A DNA stretch of 64,000 nucleotides, from NCBI GenBank assembly GCA_026707665.1, contig JAPOWK010000094.1, positions 1-64,000 on the forward strand, given 5' to 3'. The stretch is from Chloroflexota bacterium (GTDB lineage Bacteria > Chloroflexota > Anaerolineae > Aggregatilineales > Phototrophicaceae). The notes below the pieces were generated by a model, which ran no database searches, was not told where the DNA came from, and saw only the letters and a list, made by a program, of their open reading frames with translations. Shown here piece by piece: positions 35,126 to 43,864 of the stretch. Each line of letters opens with the position of its first letter. Within the stretch, counting starts at the first letter, position 1. A program made the translations under genes and the position numbers.

Positions 35126-36286
35126 TCAAGCCTGGTAAATTCCCCTGGCTTCTTCAAACAGGCGCTTTAATTCCGCAAGTACCTGCCGCGCGTCGCCTCC
35201 CTCCATACAGTACCGACGGATCGGTGTGCCTGCGTAATCTTGAAAATGGAGGTATCCGGGAAATCGAGGTCGCAAATAGGCTCGGTCCAACGCCGGCAAA
35301 GTGTTGCGGAAGTAACTGTTCGACCGACGATTCACCTCCGCGTCCAGCCAAGCGCTCCGATGGCCTGGCTGACCGCCATTGTCAAAGAAAAGCGTACGTT
35401 GTATTCCCGGACCTGCTGTGAACATAGCGTAGTCCCGCGCAATCTCAGGCGCTTGACAGCGAGAGGAAATCGCCAGGCCTGTGCCGCCGAGTGTCGTCTG
35501 GCAGCGTCCGTGTCCTTCAATCTCCACCATGTCATCGAATACCAGCACGCTTTCCGAGTATCCGGCGCGGGAATAATTCGAATAGCCATAGGCGAAGGGA
35601 CAATAGACGAAGTCATCGCGACGTGAGAGCGCCTCATAAACCGCGATCGGATTCCAATTGAAGATCTCCTCTGGACATAAGCTCGCCAGTTCGCGCAATT
35701 GTTCCAGCGCCCGAAGACTCATTTCATCCGAAACCGCCCATTCGTCGTCAACGAAAGGCGCTTCGCCCTGCGTCGCGCAGAGCATATAAAAGTTCATCAG
35801 CGTATCGATGGGTATCCCCGGCATGACGACTCGCCCTTGCCGCGCCAGGGACAGTAGGTCCCGCCAGGTCTGTGGCATTTCAAGCTCATACCGCTCCAGC
35901 AGATCGGGCCGACAAGATGCGACCGGCGTCGCCGCGTCAATCGCCAAAGCGCATTGACCGCCGTCGAAAATGTAACTCGCATGCGAATGACCGACCGAAT
36001 GCTCCGCTTGATCGCGCATGTATTCTGCTGGAATCGTGTCTTGCAGTGGCAAGAGGACTTGGCTGAACGCCGCGTAACCCGCCCATGGATGATCGATCAC
36101 CAGCAGGTCATATTCCTCGGCCAAGCCCTGAATCGGCGCATCGGCGAATTCTTGCAGGGATCGCTTTTCCCAGGAGATTTCGACTTCCGGTCGCAACTCG
36201 CAGAACCGTTGTGCGGTCGCCACCACCGAGACGAATCCACGTGAATGATTCCAGGTGATGCCTCGCAATTTGGTTTTGGCGCTCAT
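35126..36286 (-). CDS. Solute-binding-protein homologue without signal peptide
   Basis: A 386-residue protein with the two-lobe pattern of family 1 extracellular binding proteins (TWNHSRGFVSVVATAQRF, DLLVIDHPWAGYA, LGGTGLAISS). It starts MSAKTKLRGITW and has no signal peptide or lipobox, so it is expected in the cytoplasm. It is alone on its strand and shares a divergent control region with a MaoC/IclR/oxidoreductase operon. It may act as an intracellular ligand sensor or carrier, or be a secreted protein whose true start was lost. Confidence 0.72.
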   Translation of the reverse strand: MSAKTKLRGITWNHSRGFVSVVATAQRFCELRPEVEISWEKRSLQEFADAPIQGLAEEYDLLVIDHPWAGYAAFSQVLLPLQDTIPAEYMRDQAEHSVGHSHASYIFDGGQCALAIDAATPVASCRPDLLERYELEMPQTWRDLLSLARQGRVVMPGIPIDTLMNFYMLCATQGEAPFVDDEWAVSDEMSLRALEQLRELASLCPEEIFNWNPIAVYEALSRRDDFVYCPFAYGYSNYSRAGYSESVLVFDDMVEIEGHGRCQTTLGGTGLAISSRCQAPEIARDYAMFTAGPGIQRTLFFDNGGQPGHRSAWLDAEVNRRSNSYFRNTLPALDRAYLRPRFPGYLHFQDYAGTPIRRYCMEGGDARQVLAELKRLFEEARGIYQA

Positions 36287-36337
36287 TGGTCTCCTCCTCC
36301 TTGACGTAGTTCTTGGCTGAGCCGCAAAGGGAAATGG

Positions 36338-36370
36338 TTTTGCTTGCAAAAGGCAGTTTTATCTGCAAAA
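36338..36370. promoter_or_regulatory. Operator pair 1 (TTTTGCNNGCAAAA type, 19-bp spacing)
   Basis: TTTTGCTTGCAAAA (36338-36351) and TTTTATCTGCAAAA (36357-36370) start 19 bp apart between the divergent genes at 36286 and 36446. Equivalent pairs with the same spacing occur at 39784-39816 and 45371-45403. They are probably bound by the IclR protein encoded at 36940, or another local regulator. Confidence 0.75.
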
Positions 36371-36445
36371 TATAGTGAGGGCAGTTGCCCTTGTCAACCA
36401 AAGTCTGTTCAATCACCCCGACCAGTACGCGGACAGGATTCATTC

Positions 36446-36904
36446 ATGATCAAGACCACCTATTTTGAAGACTATGACATCGGCTCAAGCCGCGAGACCT
36501 TTGGCCGGACGATCACCGAAGCCGATATCGTTCTGCACGCCGGGCAGACCGGCGACTTCTTCCCCCATCACATGGACGCGGAGTGGGTGAAAACGCAGGA
36601 GTTCAAAGAGCGCATTGCCCATGGCACACTGATCCTAAGCATTGGCATCGGCATGACTGCAAACGAGATCAATCCTGTCGCCTTCTCCTACGGCTACGAC
36701 CGTATCCGTTTCATTCGTCCCGTTTTTATCGGCGATACCATTACGGTCAAAGCCACCATCAGCGAGAAACGCGATTATGCCAGACGCCCGGATCACGGTT
36801 ATGTGATCGAGCAGGTCGAAATCTTCAACCAGCATGACAAAATAGTACTCGCCTGCCAGCACCTCTATCTCGTGCAACGCCGGGACCATGCGTCCACTGA
36901 ATAG
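36446..36904 (+). CDS. MaoC-family dehydratase/hydratase
   Basis: A 152-residue hot-dog-fold protein. The catalytic motif [13 protein letters not shown] supplies Asp and His of (R)-specific enoyl-CoA hydratases. [19 protein letters not shown] is shared almost word for word with the MaoC-like protein at 41056. Expected reaction: reversible hydration of a CoA thioester. ATG 36446 lies 75 bp after the operator pair. It is first in a three-gene operon with IclR and an oxidoreductase. Confidence 0.85.
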   Translation: MIKTTYFEDYDIGSSRETFGRTITEADIVLHAGQTGDFFPHHMDAEWVKTQEFKERIAHGTLILSIGIGMTANEINPVAFSYGYDRIRFIRPVFIGDTITVKATISEKRDYARRPDHGYVIEQVEIFNQHDKIVLACQHLYLVQRRDHASTE

Positions 36905-36939
36905 CCCGTCCGTCGCGCTCTGACACAGAGAGAACGCAC

Positions 36940-37791
36940 ATGACTGAGCAAAGACCTGCGCCAAATTATAGTGTGCCGGCTTTGGAAAAGGGCTTGGCTG
37001 TAATCGAACTGCTGGCGCGCGCGTCGGAACCACTATCCCTTTCTCAAATCTCTGACATGATGGCAAACAGCACCAGCCAACTCTTCCGCACCATGAATTG
37101 CCTGGTGGAAAGCGGCTACGTCATCAAGGATGAGATCCACGGAAAGTACAGCCTCACACTCAAACTCTTCGAACTGGCCAACCGTCATTCCCCCATGAAA
37201 CATCTTCTACACGTTGCCAATTTACCGATACAAGAACTTGCCCGCACCATTCGAGAGTCTTGCCATATCAGCATCATTCAACATGGACAGCTGCTCGTTG
37301 TCGGGCAAGCGGAAAGCCCGGAAAAAGTACAAATCTCCGTGTCCGTGGGCACTTCCTTCCCGCTCGTTTCCACTGTGTCCGGTCGCTTGCTCCTTGCGGC
37401 GATGGACGACATCAGCCTCAGCGCCCTCTTAGCCGATGACAAGGACTATCAGCAGTTGTCGGACGCGGAGCGCAATTGCCTCTTGGATCGCATCGAGACG
37501 ATCCGGGAAACGGGCGTGTCGACCGCCGCCGACGAATCATTCATTGGCTTGCAGGATACCGCCGTTCTCATTGGAAATCCCGCGGTTGGCGCTGTAGCCG
37601 CCATTGCTATCACGCAGCTCACCGCGAGTCGCCAAAGTGGCGATTCCGTAGAAGTTGTCGAGGCTTTGCTGCGATGCGCTCGCCAAATCAATAGGCGCGC
37701 CGGCCTAACTGACTTTGCCGGGCAACCGATTCCGGTCTTCCCGGAACCTGTAATTGACCAGCCGAAGGAACATGCTCATGCCAGAATCTGA
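36940..37791 (+). CDS. IclR-family transcriptional regulator
   Basis: A 283-residue regulator. The N-terminal winged HTH is at about 10-70 (ALEKGLAVIELLARASEPLS, MANSTSQLFRTMNCLVESGY) and the C-terminal effector domain follows. It is the second gene of the operon downstream of operator pair 1, so it is likely autoregulated and is the best candidate to control the three operator pairs. Its end overlaps the next gene by 14 bp. Confidence 0.9.
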   Translation: MTEQRPAPNYSVPALEKGLAVIELLARASEPLSLSQISDMMANSTSQLFRTMNCLVESGYVIKDEIHGKYSLTLKLFELANRHSPMKHLLHVANLPIQELARTIRESCHISIIQHGQLLVVGQAESPEKVQISVSVGTSFPLVSTVSGRLLLAAMDDISLSALLADDKDYQQLSDAERNCLLDRIETIRETGVSTAADESFIGLQDTAVLIGNPAVGAVAAIAITQLTASRQSGDSVEVVEALLRCARQINRRAGLTDFAGQPIPVFPEPVIDQPKEHAHARI

Positions 37792-38860
37792 GGTTCGCCA
37801 GACGGCGATTTTGCCAACCAATCCTCCACCGATCGTTAGCATCGGCTTGGGCGGGATCGTCCATGACGCCCACTACCCTTCTTACAAGATGGCTGGCTTT
37901 GATGTGGTCGGCGGTTTTGATATCAATGCCGAGCGCGCCGCCATGATGCGAGACAAGTTTGATATTCCGCGGCTTTATGACTCGCTTTCGGAAGCCATCG
38001 CATCAGCGCCCGAAAAAGCCGTCTTCGATATCGCCGTACCAGGAAGCGCGATCGCCGATATCTTGCGCGAGATACCAAGTGGTTGCGCCGTGCTCATCCA
38101 GAAGCCAATGGGCGAAGACCTGGCTGAAGCGCGAGAGATCTTGCGCATCTGCCGGGAGCAGAAGCTAGTAGCCGCCATCAATTTCCAGTTGCGTTTCGCG
38201 CCCTTCATCATCGCCGCCCGCGACATGATTGAGCGGGACCTGATTGGCGAGCTTTACGATATGGAGTTCCGTGTGCAATGCAATACGCCCTGGCACCTGT
38301 GGCCCTTCCTGTTCCCCCTGCCCCGCTGCGAGATCCTTTATCACAGCATTCACTATATTGATCTTGTTCGTTCCTTCTGTGGCAGTCCCCAAAGCGTCTA
38401 CGCAAAGACCTTGAGCCATCCCAGCGCGCCGGACCTGCGCGGCGGAGCGCGCTCGATGATCATCATGGACTACGGGGAGAATCCGCGCGTCAACGTAATG
38501 ACCAATCACAGCCACGTATACGGCGCCGAAAAGCAGCAATCCTACGTCAAGTTTGAAGGCAGCAAAGGCGCGATCCAGATCCGCGCTGGCTTGAATATGA
38601 ATTACCCGGACGGTGTTCCCGATCGCTTCGAATACATCCTGCTTGATGAAGCGGACGACCCGTCCTGGCAGACCCTCGATATCAGGGGATCGTGGTTCCC
38701 CGAAGCCTTTATCGGCACCATGGCCAGCCTGATGCGCTTCGCCAACGGAGAGACACAGTCACTGTCGACATCCGTGGAAGACGCCATCCAGACGATGGCG
38801 ACAGTGGAAGCCGCCTACGAATCCAGCCAGCAAGGCGGAACGCCTTTGCCAGCCGTCTAA
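37778..38860 (+). CDS. Gfo/Idh/MocA-family oxidoreductase
   Basis: A 360-residue NAD(P)-dependent dehydrogenase. The Rossmann segment is IVSIGLGGIVHDAHYPSY, followed by GGFDINAERA. The family's EKP motif reads QKP (LIQKPMGED), keeping the Lys but not the Glu. The C-terminal domain has HSIHYIDLVRSF. ATG 37778 is chosen because GAAGGAA ends 7 bases before it. Its place next to lactonase, mutarotase and CoA genes suggests oxidation of a sugar or sugar acid. Converges on the lactonase gene with a 10-bp gap. Confidence 0.87.
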   Translation: MPESEVRQTAILPTNPPPIVSIGLGGIVHDAHYPSYKMAGFDVVGGFDINAERAAMMRDKFDIPRLYDSLSEAIASAPEKAVFDIAVPGSAIADILREIPSGCAVLIQKPMGEDLAEAREILRICREQKLVAAINFQLRFAPFIIAARDMIERDLIGELYDMEFRVQCNTPWHLWPFLFPLPRCEILYHSIHYIDLVRSFCGSPQSVYAKTLSHPSAPDLRGGARSMIIMDYGENPRVNVMTNHSHVYGAEKQQSYVKFEGSKGAIQIRAGLNMNYPDGVPDRFEYILLDEADDPSWQTLDIRGSWFPEAFIGTMASLMRFANGETQSLSTSVEDAIQTMATVEAAYESSQQGGTPLPAV

Positions 38861-38870
38861 ACCGCGAGCC

Positions 38871-39716
38871 TTAGAGACCTAGCTGGTAGAAGCGGTTGCC
38901 CGTCCCGCCCAGTATCGCGTCTCGCTCATCTGGCCGTAGGTCAGCGAGGCACTTATTCGTCTCGTCCCAAACCTTGGCGTAATCGCCAGCGAGCACGGCA
39001 ACGGGCCAATCGCTGCCGAACATCAAGCGCTCGGCGCCAAACTGCTCAAGGGCGTAATCCACCAGCGGCTTAATGTCTTCGTACGTCCAGTTTTCAAAAT
39101 CCGGCGTCACCGTGTTCAAACCCGACACTTTGGCGAAGACATTGGGACTTTCGGCGGCGGCCGCCAGTTGCGCGCGCCAGACGACGCGATCGTCATCGCC
39201 CAGCGGCGGTTTCGCCAGGTGATCGATCACCATCTTCAGGTTTGGCACTTTCTCCGCCAGCGCCGGCACATGCTTGAGGTGGTTTGGAAACACGGCAACT
39301 ACATCAAAGGTCAGGCCGCGATCCGCCAGAATTTGCAGGCCTTCTATCACCTGCTTCTGCACCACCCAATCAGGATTGGTCTCTTCATGGATCAGATGTC
39401 GCATGCCTTTGAAATAGGGATTCTGGCCGTAGTCATCAAGCTTCTTGGCCGTTTCGTCAGGGTCATGCAATGGTACCCAGCCGACGACGCCGGCCACCCA
39501 ATCGTTGGCTTCTGCAATCGCCAGCATCGAATCGGTATCAGCATAAGAATCCATCGCCTGCACAATTACCGTCTTGTCCACTCCCGATGCGGCCAGTTGC
39601 GGCGCCAGCTCTTCAGCGGTGAAAGTCCGATAGATGGGACCGTAGGCGGGCACTAGCCAGGGATAAGCGACTTCATCCAGATTCCAAAAGTGCTGATGCG
39701 TATCAACCTTAACCAT
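38871..39716 (-). CDS. Amidohydrolase-2 family lactonase-like protein (fuconolactonase/PDC-hydrolase type)
   Basis: 281 residues. VDTHQHFWN gives the N-terminal His pair, [10 protein letters not shown] and VIDHLAKPP supply further site residues, and [10 protein letters not shown] carries the Asp. This pattern fits L-fucono-/L-rhamnono-lactonases and 2-pyrone-4,6-dicarboxylate lactonases. GGAGG lies just before ATG 39716. Its control region is shared with the CaiB gene and contains operator pair 2. The substrate is an inference from family and neighbours. Confidence 0.82.
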   Translation of the reverse strand: MVKVDTHQHFWNLDEVAYPWLVPAYGPIYRTFTAEELAPQLAASGVDKTVIVQAMDSYADTDSMLAIAEANDWVAGVVGWVPLHDPDETAKKLDDYGQNPYFKGMRHLIHEETNPDWVVQKQVIEGLQILADRGLTFDVVAVFPNHLKHVPALAEKVPNLKMVIDHLAKPPLGDDDRVVWRAQLAAAAESPNVFAKVSGLNTVTPDFENWTYEDIKPLVDYALEQFGAERLMFGSDWPVAVLAGDYAKVWDETNKCLADLRPDERDAILGGTGNRFYQLGL

Positions 39717-39783
39717 TTGCGCCTCCAAACGCCCGCCTTTGCGTCCGCCCGACCATTTGACAGAATTGACTTTGCTGTCTATA

Positions 39784-39816
39784 TTTTACGGATAAAAAGT
39801 GTTTTTGCAAGCAAAA
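39784..39816. promoter_or_regulatory. Operator pair 2 (TTTTGCNNGCAAAA type, 19-bp spacing)
   Basis: TTTTACGGATAAAA (39784-39797) and TTTTGCAAGCAAAA (39803-39816) start 19 bp apart between the divergent lactonase and CaiB genes. The second 14-mer is identical to one in pair 3 and is the reverse complement of the first site in pair 1. Confidence 0.75.
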
Positions 39817-39896
39817 CAGACATAGGGCGCATGAGCGTTCATGAGCCCATGCGTACGAATTGTATCGGCGCAGCCATTCAGGAGAATTTAGAGACA

Positions 39897-41045
39897 ATGC
39901 GACCACTGGAAGGTTTACTAGTACTCGACTTCAGCATCTTTCTGTCCGGTCCCTCGGCTGCCTTGCGCCTTGCCGATTTGGGTGCGCGCGTCATCAAGGT
40001 CGAGCGGCCGGACGGTGGCGACCTCTGCCGGCAGCTTTACATCTCCGAGCTGGAGCTTGATGGCGAGAGCACTCTCTTCCACTCCATCAACCGCAACAAA
40101 GAGAGCTTCGCCGCTAACTTGAAAGACCCGGTCGATCTCGACCGAGTCAAGGACCTGATCAAGCAGGCGGACGTAATCATTCAAAACTTCCGCCCGGGCG
40201 TAATGGCGCGCCTCGGCTTGGATTACGAGTCGGTGCGCGCCATCAATCCGCGCATCGTCTATGGAGAAATCACCGGTTACGGCAACGAAGGACCCTGGGT
40301 TTACAAGCCGGGCCAAGACCTGCTGCTGCAATCGATCTCGGGTTTGGTTTGGCTCAATGGCGATGCCGATCGACCGCCAACACCATTCGGCTTGGCAGTC
40401 GTCGATCTCTTCGCGGGCGCCCACTTGGTGCAAGGTATTTTGTCCTGCCTGGTGCGCCGCGGCATCACCGGCGAAGGTGGCATGGTACAGGTAAGCTTGC
40501 TGGAATCGATCCTCGACTTTCAATTTGAAGTGCTGACCACGCATCTCAACGATGGCGGCAAGCTGCCACAGCGCAGCGCCATCAACAACGCCCACGCCTA
40601 TCTAGCCGCGCCCTATGGCATTTATCAGACGGCCGATGGCTTTCTGGCGCTGGCGATGGGTTCGATACCGGTCCTGGGTGACTTGCTTGATTGCCAGCCG
40701 CTGCTCGTCTACACCGAGTCCGCTACCTGGTTTACGCAGCGCGATAAGATCAAAGCGATTCTCGTTGAGCATTTGAAGACCAAGTCGACGCAGCACTGGC
40801 TTGATATCCTCGAGCCGCAAGATATCTGGTGCGCAGACGTGTTAACTTGGGACCGCCTGCTGCAGCACGAAGGCTTCCAGGTCATTGATATGATCCAGGA
40901 GGTCGCGCGCGATGCAGATGTCAAGCTGGAGACCACCCGCTGTCCCATACGGATTGATGGGATGGTGTTGAAAAGCGCCAAGGGCGCGCCGCGCATCGGC
41001 GAAGACACCCAGCGCATCCTGTCAGAGTTTGCCATTTCTAGCTGA
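39897..41045 (+). CDS. CaiB/BaiF-family (type III) CoA-transferase
   Basis: 382 residues. The N terminus [20 protein letters not shown], then [14 protein letters not shown] and [14 protein letters not shown], are characteristic. The catalytic Asp is expected around the segment following NLKDP. Such enzymes move CoA between carboxylic acids without free intermediates. AGGAGA lies 11 bases before ATG 39897. The frame runs further upstream across the operator and was not used. First of a three-gene operon with a MaoC-like protein and RhaM. Confidence 0.88.
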   Translation: MRPLEGLLVLDFSIFLSGPSAALRLADLGARVIKVERPDGGDLCRQLYISELELDGESTLFHSINRNKESFAANLKDPVDLDRVKDLIKQADVIIQNFRPGVMARLGLDYESVRAINPRIVYGEITGYGNEGPWVYKPGQDLLLQSISGLVWLNGDADRPPTPFGLAVVDLFAGAHLVQGILSCLVRRGITGEGGMVQVSLLESILDFQFEVLTTHLNDGGKLPQRSAINNAHAYLAAPYGIYQTADGFLALAMGSIPVLGDLLDCQPLLVYTESATWFTQRDKIKAILVEHLKTKSTQHWLDILEPQDIWCADVLTWDRLLQHEGFQVIDMIQEVARDADVKLETTRCPIRIDGMVLKSAKGAPRIGEDTQRILSEFAISS

Positions 41046-41055
41046 GGAGATCCCT

Positions 41056-41568
41056 ATGCCAGAAAATACACCGGTTGAAATGCACAAAGATCTGCCCCTG
41101 TTCAATACCGAAACCTGGATGTATGAAGACTTTGAGCTGGGCGCCAAGATCAAATCGATACGCCGTACCCTCTCCGAAGGCGAGTGTATGATCTTCAACG
41201 CCATCGTGCTCGATATGCACCCGTACGTCGCCGATGAGATCTTCGCCCGCGACGAAGGCATCTTCGACAAGCGTCTCGTCGCCGGCTCTATGGTCTTCAG
41301 CATCGGCTTAGGTCTGATGGCACACAATAACGTACATACCTTCAGTTACGGCTACGACAGGCTGCGCTTCATCAAACCGGTCTTTATCGGTGATACCATC
41401 TATACCGTCCGCACGCACCTGAGCAAGGAACCGAAGTATGATGAGATGGGCTTGGTAAAAGTCAGTTATGAAGTCTACAAGAATGAAGGTGTGCTGGCGC
41501 TGTATTGTGAGCATTTGCAGACCGTGAAGTACCGCCACCCCGAGAAATTCAACAGATCAACGAATTAG
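41056..41568 (+). CDS. MaoC-like protein lacking the catalytic histidine
   Basis: A 170-residue hot-dog-fold protein. [19 protein letters not shown] matches the MaoC protein at 36446. At the active site the order Asp-x-x-Pro-x-His-x-Asp reads DMHPYVAD, so the His is replaced by Val while Asp and Pro remain. It may be a non-catalytic partner of the 36446 protein, or an enzyme with a different chemistry. It starts at ATG 41056 after GAGGAGA, 10 bp after the CoA-transferase. Confidence 0.78.
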   Translation: MPENTPVEMHKDLPLFNTETWMYEDFELGAKIKSIRRTLSEGECMIFNAIVLDMHPYVADEIFARDEGIFDKRLVAGSMVFSIGLGLMAHNNVHTFSYGYDRLRFIKPVFIGDTIYTVRTHLSKEPKYDEMGLVKVSYEVYKNEGVLALYCEHLQTVKYRHPEKFNRSTN

Positions 41569-41578
41569 GAGATGCGCG

Positions 41579-41902
41579 ATGCAACGCTTTGGACAAGTTA
41601 TAGGCTTGCGACCGGAAGATGCCGCGGAATATATACGTCTGCATGCGGACGTCTGGCCCGGCGTACTGAAAAAGATTGAAGAATGCAATATTCGCAACTA
41701 CTCCATTTATCGTTTCGGCGATTTGCTTTTCGCCTACATGGAGTATCACGGCGACGATTTCGATGCCGATATGGCGGCTATGGCTGCTGATGAAACCACG
41801 CAGAAGTGGTGGGACCTCTGCATGCCCATGCAGAAACCGGTCGAAGACCGCGCTGAGGGAGAATGGTGGCACAACATCGAAGAGGTCTTCCACTGCGACT
41901 GA
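41579..41902 (+). CDS. L-rhamnose mutarotase family protein
   Basis: 107 residues of the RhaM family (PF05336), interconverting anomers of L-rhamnose or a related sugar. Tyr18 and His22 (EYIRLHADVWP) fall at the same positions as in E. coli RhaM, and the paired Trp (KWWDL, 77-78) is kept. NYSIY and LLFAYMEY are the core strands. It is the only gene in the operon that points directly to a 6-deoxyhexose substrate. It converges on the permease gene with a 10-bp gap. Confidence 0.85.
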   Translation: MQRFGQVIGLRPEDAAEYIRLHADVWPGVLKKIEECNIRNYSIYRFGDLLFAYMEYHGDDFDADMAAMAADETTQKWWDLCMPMQKPVEDRAEGEWWHNIEEVFHCD

Positions 41903-41912
41903 GCGCTGTGAT

Positions 41913-42782
41913 TTAGCCCTTCACCGCGCCGAAGGTCAATCCGCTGACCAGGTTGCGCTGAACCAGGATCACAAAGATAACCGCCGGCACCATCATGATC
42001 ACGCTCATCGCCGCCATACCGCGCCAATCCACCGTGAACTGCTCGGTGAAGGCGAACAAGCCGGGCGGGAAGGTCTTGGCCGCATTATTGCGCGCCAACA
42101 CGCTGACGATCTGAAATTCATTCCAGGCAGCCAAGAAAGCGAATATCGCCGCCGTCGCCAAGCCAGGAAGCGACAATGGCAACTCAATGCGCCAAAAGGC
42201 CGACCAATGACCACAGCCATCAATATAGGCGGACTCCGTCAATTCCGTCGGTATCTGCCGAAAAAAGCCATCCATCAGCCAGGCCGTGAAGGGGATATTG
42301 ACCGCGACATATACGAAGGCTAAGCCCAAGACATTGTTGGTCAAGCCGACGCGATTGAAGAGTAGAAACAGCGGTAAGCTCAGCGCCACGCCGGGCACTG
42401 CCCGCGATAGCATAATGCCGAGAAACAGCGTCGTATGAAAGCGAAAACGGAATCGTGCGAAGGCGTAACCGGCCAGCGTACCCAGCGAAACTGCGATCAC
42501 GGTGCTAAGGCCCGATGCCAACAACGAGTTTCGCAAATACGCCTCCACCGCGACCCGCTGCTGCACGTCCGGATTTAGCCCAAACATGTTGGCGTAGGCT
42601 TCCAGCGTCAACCGGCGCGGAATCCACACCGGTGGAAAGGTATTGATCTCAATATTCGGGCGAAAGGCCGTGATAATGATCCAAAATGCCGGCAGCGCCA
42701 ACATTAGCAATACCACCCAGGCGACCATATTCCAGATCATATCGTTGCGTCGGCGGTTGGGACCGACACTGCGAGTAATCAT
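41913..42782 (-). CDS. Carbohydrate ABC transporter permease, MalG type
   Basis: 289 residues, six predicted helices and the EAA loop TESAYIDGCGHWSAFWRI. The start overlaps the MalF-type gene by 4 bp. Last gene of a three-gene importer operon without an ATPase. Confidence 0.9.
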   Translation of the reverse strand: MITRSVGPNRRRNDMIWNMVAWVVLLMLALPAFWIIITAFRPNIEINTFPPVWIPRRLTLEAYANMFGLNPDVQQRVAVEAYLRNSLLASGLSTVIAVSLGTLAGYAFARFRFRFHTTLFLGIMLSRAVPGVALSLPLFLLFNRVGLTNNVLGLAFVYVAVNIPFTAWLMDGFFRQIPTELTESAYIDGCGHWSAFWRIELPLSLPGLATAAIFAFLAAWNEFQIVSVLARNNAAKTFPPGLFAFTEQFTVDWRGMAAMSVIMMVPAVIFVILVQRNLVSGLTFGAVKG

Positions 42783-43735
42783 CGGACGATCCTCGCCTTG
42801 ACCAGTTGTCTAAAGAAATACAGCGTGAAGAGCACCGACAAGAATACAGTGATCCAGGACATCGCGCTGCCCAAGCCAAACTTCGTGTCCTCAATCGCCA
42901 AGCGCGTGATGTAGGTCCAGAGCATTTCGGTACGCCGCGCGGGCCCGCCGTCAGTCATGATGCGGACGATGTCAAACGCGCGCGCGATATCCAGCGACAT
43001 GATCGTCAAAGCAATATAGGAAAAGGGCGCCAGCAGCGGGAAGGTGATAAATCGGAATTTCTGCCAGCCCGACGCGCCATCTACTTCGGCCGCCTCAAAT
43101 GTTTCTGTCGGTAGAGACAGGGTGCCCGCCAAGAGGATAATGGTCATCACCGGAATGTTCATCCAGATCGAAGCGATGATGATGGTAATCATGCCCAGCG
43201 GCACATCCACCAGCCAGGCGATTTGCCCCTGCTCCTGAATCAATCCAACACTGATCAGGAAGTTGTTTACCAGCCCTACATTTGCATTGAAGAACCAACG
43301 AAACTGCATGCCTACCAAAATCGGCGCGAACATCATCGGCACCATCAAGAGCGTGCGCAAGACGCTCTGCCCCACCGTCACGCGCGCTAACAGTTGCGAA
43401 AGCGCCATCGAAAGCACGTAGCTTAAATTCACGGTGACAGCCAAAAACACAATGGTGTTCAACAAGGAACGCCAGAAAATATCGTCATTCAGCAGTTTCT
43501 GATAATTACGGAGCGCCCGCGCCACCGTGAAGTTCAAGCTGTTCGGCTTCAGCAGCTCATACGGCGTAAAGCTGACGTATAACGAATAGAGCAACGGAAA
43601 GCCGACCACCAGGAGGATCAGGATTACCGCCGGCAAGATCAACGCAAAGGGGAAAAAGCCAGCTTCAATTCGGCTGACTTCGACGAGGCGCGCTGCGGCG
43701 CCTTTTCCGAGCGGGCTATTGGAATTGGCAACCAT
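42779..43735 (-). CDS. Carbohydrate ABC transporter permease, MalF type
   Basis: A 318-residue membrane subunit with the EAA loop FEAAEVDGASGWQKFRF. It has an extra soluble N terminus of about 30 residues before the first helix. It is separated from the upstream binding-protein gene by 129 bp holding two palindromes. Confidence 0.9.
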   Translation of the reverse strand: MVANSNSPLGKGAAARLVEVSRIEAGFFPFALILPAVILILLVVGFPLLYSLYVSFTPYELLKPNSLNFTVARALRNYQKLLNDDIFWRSLLNTIVFLAVTVNLSYVLSMALSQLLARVTVGQSVLRTLLMVPMMFAPILVGMQFRWFFNANVGLVNNFLISVGLIQEQGQIAWLVDVPLGMITIIIASIWMNIPVMTIILLAGTLSLPTETFEAAEVDGASGWQKFRFITFPLLAPFSYIALTIMSLDIARAFDIVRIMTDGGPARRTEMLWTYITRLAIEDTKFGLGSAMSWITVFLSVLFTLYFFRQLVKARIVR

Positions 43736-43782
43736 AGCATCAGTTTGATTCTTGAATGAATTCTCGCATTGAATTGCTGTAC

Positions 43783-43846
43783 GGGCGAGCGGGCGGCTCG
43801 CCCCTACACGAATTTGCTACGGCGGGCGACCCAAGGGCTCGCCCGC
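43783..43846. repeat. Two REP-like palindromes between binding-protein and permease genes
   Basis: The first is GGGCGAGC/GCTCGCCC (43783-43803, 5-nt loop), preceded by GTAC like the copy at 33393. The second is GCGGGCGA/TCGCCCGC (43822-43846, 9-nt loop). They lie at the 3' end of the binding-protein transcript and could act as mRNA-stabilising or attenuating hairpins. Confidence 0.65.
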
Positions 43847-43864
43847 TTTCAATTTGTACGCCCG

